This document shows, in pieces, positions 59,951 through 64,000 of a stretch of DNA of 64,000 nucleotides (its first letter is position 1; each line of letters opens with the position of its first letter). Source of the DNA: Phoronis australis (taxonomy: Eukaryota > Phoronida > Phoronidae); NCBI GenBank assembly GCA_002633005.1, contig NMRA01000091.1, forward strand, positions 605,267-669,266, given 5' to 3'. Position numbers and translations under genes: made by a program. The notes under the pieces were generated by a model that was given only the letters and a program-made list of their open reading frames with translations, did not search any database and had not been told where the DNA came from.

Positions 59951-61016
59951 CACATCAATTATCTTTTTGGTCTCTTCCTCCATTAGAGTGTATGTGGTAT
60001 ACTTGGCGGACCGCCCTGGTGAGTCAGACAAGTTCTCCTTCTCCATGAATTCCGCCACCAACTCGAGATGTTGTGACATGTATGCGTCATTGACAACTGG
60101 TATTAAATAGGAATTCTGAATGTTGTTGAATGTTGTTTTCGAAAAAAAACTTGACTTTTCCAAAGTCCATCATTGTCTTCACCGACTGAAACGTGTTTCC
60201 AGTGAAGAGCACACCACTGGACATGGTTAAGTGGACCTCCGGCATACCACGGACAGAGGAACAACTGTCCCACTTGCCAGAGTGTCCCGTGACACACTCC
60301 CACTGGATGGTGACCTGAGCACCCAAACTGCTTACATTGTGTCGTGTGACTCCCTCGCCACACACCTGGCACCTTCTAAATAGCTCCAACACTTTAGACA
60401 AGTCCACAATAAACTTATCAAAGTTTGGCTCACCGATCTGTTCACTGGACGACGAACTGTCCTCTTCACTGGGTGTCGAACTGGGCCTGTAATCACTCCC
60501 ACTACTCAATATCGCTGCAGGGCTGCTTAGAGGCTCTGGGCTGGAGAAAACAGCACAGGGCGAATCACTACTGGTTCCAGGAATTGCACGCTCTGGGGTA
60601 CGTTCGGAGGCACGGGTGACAGTAGATGAAGTGCCTCCACTGGCTCCAGTCACTGTACTGGCCACAGCTCGCGAGGCTTCTCGCTTCAAAAACGCACTTC
60701 TCGGGGGTGGCGACGGGGCACTGCCGGGAATCAACACAGACGGAATGGCATCCTTCTTCAAGCGTTGTTTCGCGGGGACCTTCATCAGTTCAGCGTACAA
60801 ATCCCTTTCGTAATCGGACGGCAGAAAGTGCTTGCCACACACACGGTAATTCTCCACTGCTTTGTACGTTGCGTGGACGGGTAACGCTGCGTTCTTCACA
60901 CGAACGAGCCAAGTACGGCGAAGTGTGTCATCCATCGGAAAGCGATGCAAAGGCACTCCCAAAGCGCGCGTGAGCCGATAATTACTACATCCCGGTACGC
61001 AGCAACAGTGTGGCAT
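59950..61016 (-). pseudogene. THAP-domain transposase of the Kolobok element, frameshifted and truncated
   Basis: Starting at 61016 on the minus strand, the N-terminus is a full THAP zinc finger (residues 1-about 80): MPHCCCVPGCSN, RFPMDDTLRRTWLVRVKN, NYRVCGKHF. A Ser/Pro-rich linker follows, then a C-rich segment (FRRCQVCGEG) and the transposase entry GVLFTGNTF. The 309-codon frame ends at 60087, but transposase homology continues in another frame (LIPVVNDAYMSQHLELVAEF, then SDSPGRSAKYTTYTLMEEE and KKIIDVEL) to about 59950. This implies a frameshift near the A8 run at about 60141-60148. The SDSPGRSAKY block holds the first catalytic Asp; everything C-terminal to it is missing. Confidence 0.75.
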
Positions 61017-61752
61017 GTTGACTGACTAGTAAATGAAAGCGAACGACGACGGAACTTAACACAACCGAGGTAGAACAATGACTGACTCGGCAGCTCTCAC
61101 AGTCAGACTATGTGAAAAGAAATTGGCGGGAAGCGCTTGCCTCCTAAAACGTCACTTCCGGAAAAGCGGACGAATAATTAATAAAGTTACGAAAAGCTGT
61201 AATTAAGTGAAAAATATGTCTAGGATAACCAACCAACCTTATTTTAGCTCAAAATGACATGGAAAAAGGTTGCCTTCGCCTTTAAGACCTTGTCACACTA
61301 TGACGAATAGCCTCAGTGCACGCGAATTTTTTTAGATTTTTTGTGATTTCTGAAGTCATGTACCACCGTAAACTCTTGTTATTTTATGGAGTTGCGACGG
61401 TCGCAACAACCTAAAATGACGACAGTTAATTCCTAACTGTCAAACGGAATTCGCCGTTTTCCTAAAAACATTAAAAAATTGCTGTAGGCATACGCTGGGC
61501 ATACACCGAGCATACGCTGGACCAATTCGCCACAATGTAACGAGCCTTAAAGTTTCGGGGAGCGGGGAGTACAAACGGAGAATGGATGTTAGCGTAGACC
61601 ACAGGAGATCTTTTGTGATTAACAGGCCGCGGTACTATCGTGACCCTTTGTGTCTCTCGTATCTGCGCATACACTACAGAAGTACATGTATTAGTGTCTC
61701 ACGCCACCTCAGTATTGTCCAGTTGTTGGCGATAGTAAGTGACGCATGTGCC

Positions 61753-61901
61753 GAATATTTGCGAGGGAACGTAAAAAAGCGAGGGAACGCAAAAAAGTAC
61801 GAGGGTAAACAAAATTTTTGCAATGGAATGCAAAATATTTGCGAGGGAACGCAAAGTATTTGCGAGAGAACGCAAAAATTATGCGAGAACGTAAAAATCT
61901 T
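61753..61901 (+). repeat. Minisatellite of (TT)TGCGAGGGAACGCAAA units
   Basis: About seven diverged units of 18-24 bases. Each unit is itself a small palindrome (TTGCG...CGCAA). Units alternate GAGGGAACG, GAGAGAACG and CAATGGAATG. Confidence 0.75.
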
Positions 61902-62504
61902 GATTTTTTCTCATCATGCCCCTTTGAGATCTCGGTAAAAGTGTCCTAATTTAACCGACAAGATCGACCAGCCAATGCGCTCCATAATTGATCATGGGTG
62001 GTTTTCAGGCTAAAACGAGTTGGTGACAATCCAGGGTGTATTCGAAATGGCATGAATGCAGCATAGTGATGATCCGTTCGTTTTCTTTCGAAAATTATCA
62101 GTTTCCATAGAACCCACTCTCCTGTCCGTTTGTAAACTTTTTGAATCGATTTGACTACTAAGTACTCTACCAAAATTAAATATCCAATATGCTGGACGTA
62201 ACAGCAGAAACGCGTATTCAAGAAATGCGCAGACGAGAATGATAATTTTCACACATCCTTTACGGAAGAATTTGTTGGCTGGACTGAAATGGTATCTTTA
62301 ATTTATTTTCCCTTGTTTTATCGCATTCATCACTTCCATAGTAATTCAAGAATAGATCTTGCGCCCGAGTACATGTACTAGTGAGTGTAGTTTGGAGGTT
62401 GACATTTCTGAACTCGAATAAGCACAGTTTGTTGTGAAAGTCTCTAAATAATTTAAGAGTCTGAGTAAGCCCGTTAAGGGCCACTGGTCAGTTGTCAAAA
62501 TTTG

Positions 62505-62625
62505 CAGTTCTGTATATTTAACAATCCTTGTAATTATTTTCAGCCCGGGCCGCGTATATGCAATGTAAGTCGGAACAACTCTTGACAATCTTTAGATTTA
62601 ACCACGTCTTGTGTAGAAATCAACT
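62505..62625 (+). repeat. Dispersed repeat E, copy 2
   Basis: Matches 58628-58775 in block order (TTCTGTATATTTAACA, TAATTATTTTCAG, GTAAGTCGGAACAAC, AATCTTTAGATTTAACC). Confidence 0.45.
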
Positions 62626-62810
62626 TTTGATATGTTGGGTCTTGTAGAATCTTAGGAAACTGGTGTTCAGAAGAACTGTTAGTTCACTGTCTCCTCCTCA
62701 GCGGGTTAGTTTTAGCCTCCAAAATAATATGTTTGTCATGGAAACCCCATGCATTTTGTTGTATGCAAATTTAATTTAAATGTCAAGAAAATTGTTCCTG
62801 ACACTAGTGC

Positions 62811-63790
62811 CCGCTTGCATGAAACAGTCCCAACAGCGAATCAACTGTGTTTCCAAAGCTGCCTGCCCATTTGTGGATTTTGTGCAAATACAGATTGTCT
62901 TCATTGTTGGATCAATTCCGTAGCGTGAGTAATCCCTACTTTAAATCCGAAATAGTATTGGAAATAAACGTTGACCATTTCATTCAACGTCACTCCCTAA
63001 TTTGTGGACCTAGTTCTTATTCATTTCCTTGAAATAAGAGTCCAGTAATTACGTTATCTTACATATAATATAGGGGCTCATAATAAATATCAATTGTTAG
63101 AAAAATGTAACATTAGTGAACAAACGTAATCTTTATACGTTGAAATTGGGGGAATCAAATTGAATGCCTATTGGGCAACCGGCTACAGGTCATAGCTTAC
63201 AGCGATTATAAGTATTTGAGATTGCAATAATGTTTACGTATAGATTCCATTTTTACAAGATTGTCGCCGTTAACTTTTGTTTGTTTCCTTTTGATGCCCA
63301 CATTTTACGAAATAAGAAAACAATGGATTGATCTCCGAATTCATTCTCACCATTTTAGCTCAAGTGACGTCACATCAAAATACGCAACTTGACCTGATCA
63401 GAAGTGTGCTATTTCACAAACACAATTTTTCCCGTTGCATTTCACCAATGGCGATTACGTTATTTGTCGTGACAGCGCAATGAGTAGATACTTGATGCGA
63501 ACAATCTAAAATAAGAAGATTCCTGTTTAATAAATTCAAAAGTCTCTGAACAGTTACATCAAACAATCCCAATACTGACTCAACTATGTTTCCTAAAATT
63601 TCAGAGCCTCGGTGGACTTCGTGTAAAAGTTATTGTATCGTTTCTGATATCTCATCTTCATTGCTACCCCAAGTTTTAGCTTTGGCACAGAGCGAGACTA
63701 AACTTCACGTTGATTTCTTATTATTATTGAAATAAACGAGAACTTTTTCATGCAACGTCGCTAACTTAGGACTTATTTCTTATATGTTTC
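62811..63790. repeat. Two-copy diverged duplication
   Basis: 62811-63056 and 63541-63790 share CAACTGTGTTTCC/CAACTATGTTTCC, a GTGGA(C/T)TT block, GAAATAAACG, CATT/CATGCAACGTC and CTTATT...TTGAA in the same order, about 730 bases apart. No coding features; 63057-63540 and 63790-64000 hold nothing I recognise. Confidence 0.45.
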
Positions 63791-64000
63791 TATTGAAGTA
63801 AAAACTCAATTTTCGGGGCCATTTTTAGAAAATGTCACAAGTAAGAGATGGCTCGAACTTAAGGAAAATGCACCACACAAGTGAATAAAAAAGTCAAAAA
63901 ATGAAACTGTAACATGCAACCGGCCACTGATGTCTAAATTTGAGTTTACCTGTTTTTATTATGACGCAAATGCTCTATCATTAAACCAGAAGAGAACAAA

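Larger units (their letters stand above)
59341..61281. mobile_element. Kolobok-type DNA transposon derivative (1,941 bp)
   Basis: TTAA (59337-59340 and 61282-61285) flanks 157-bp terminal inverted repeats (59341-59497 and 61125-61281) that start AGGCGAAGGCAACC and end with the GGAGGCAAGCGCTTCCCGCC block. TTAA duplications and a THAP transposase are hallmarks of the Kolobok superfamily. Inside are two converging partial genes: a P2X7-like zinc-binding protein on + and a THAP transposase on -. The repeats look nearly identical by eye, implying a recent insertion, but the inside has lost both genes' 3' ends, so the copy is non-autonomous. Confidence 0.88.

Noticed and set aside
61753-61901. CRISPR-like array
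   Set aside because: The units are adjacent and diverged with no unique spacers of constant length, and this is animal DNA. It is a minisatellite.

Overview
This is animal (metazoan) genomic DNA. It shows intron-rich genes with GT-AG and some GC-AG splice sites, long AT-rich introns, dispersed short inverted-repeat elements and assembly gaps (a 760-base run of N at 13610-14369, single Ns at 19159, 28251 and 28626). The three conserved genes and the type of transposons (Kolobok with THAP and P2X7-like proteins, Penelope-like reverse transcriptase, a tRNA-derived SINE head) suit a marine invertebrate. A hemichordate, amphioxus or similar deuterostome is my best guess, but the species cannot be fixed from the sequence alone.

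Layout. Three recognisable genes lie head-to-tail on the + strand. (1) 719-6940 is a six-exon chondroitin polymerizing factor gene (CHPF type, 740 aa). (2) 9651-22806 is a ten-exon PSME3 gene, the nuclear proteasome activator PA28gamma/REGgamma, with a second intact copy of its terminal coding exon at 25984-26064. (3) 31954-43812 is an eight-exon CIR1 gene, the RBPJ/CSL corepressor-interacting protein (374 aa). All exon joins were checked for splice dinucleotides and reading phase. Each model keeps one open frame and ends at a single stop. A fourth, less certain gene begins at 46533: a secreted protein with a degenerate von Willebrand factor A-like domain, possibly continuing into short phase-1 exons near 53.0-54.0 kb.

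The rest is introns and intergenic DNA seeded with mobile-element debris. The clearest element is at 59341-61281: a Kolobok-type DNA transposon derivative with 157-bp terminal inverted repeats flanked by TTAA. It carries a P2X7-like zinc-binding gene on + and a frameshifted, truncated THAP transposase on -, fused tail to tail by an internal deletion. Other pieces include a degenerate THAP fragment, a Penelope-like RT fragment, several MITE families with two or more copies, a SINE head, foldback elements and a small minisatellite.

The most interesting observation is the duplicated PSME3 terminal exon. Two in-frame, diverged exons, each with its own stop codon, would give PA28gamma isoforms differing only in the C-terminal tail that docks on the 20S proteasome. 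The genes show no operon-like relation. They encode a Golgi glycosaminoglycan enzyme, a nuclear proteasome regulator and a nuclear transcription/splicing cofactor.
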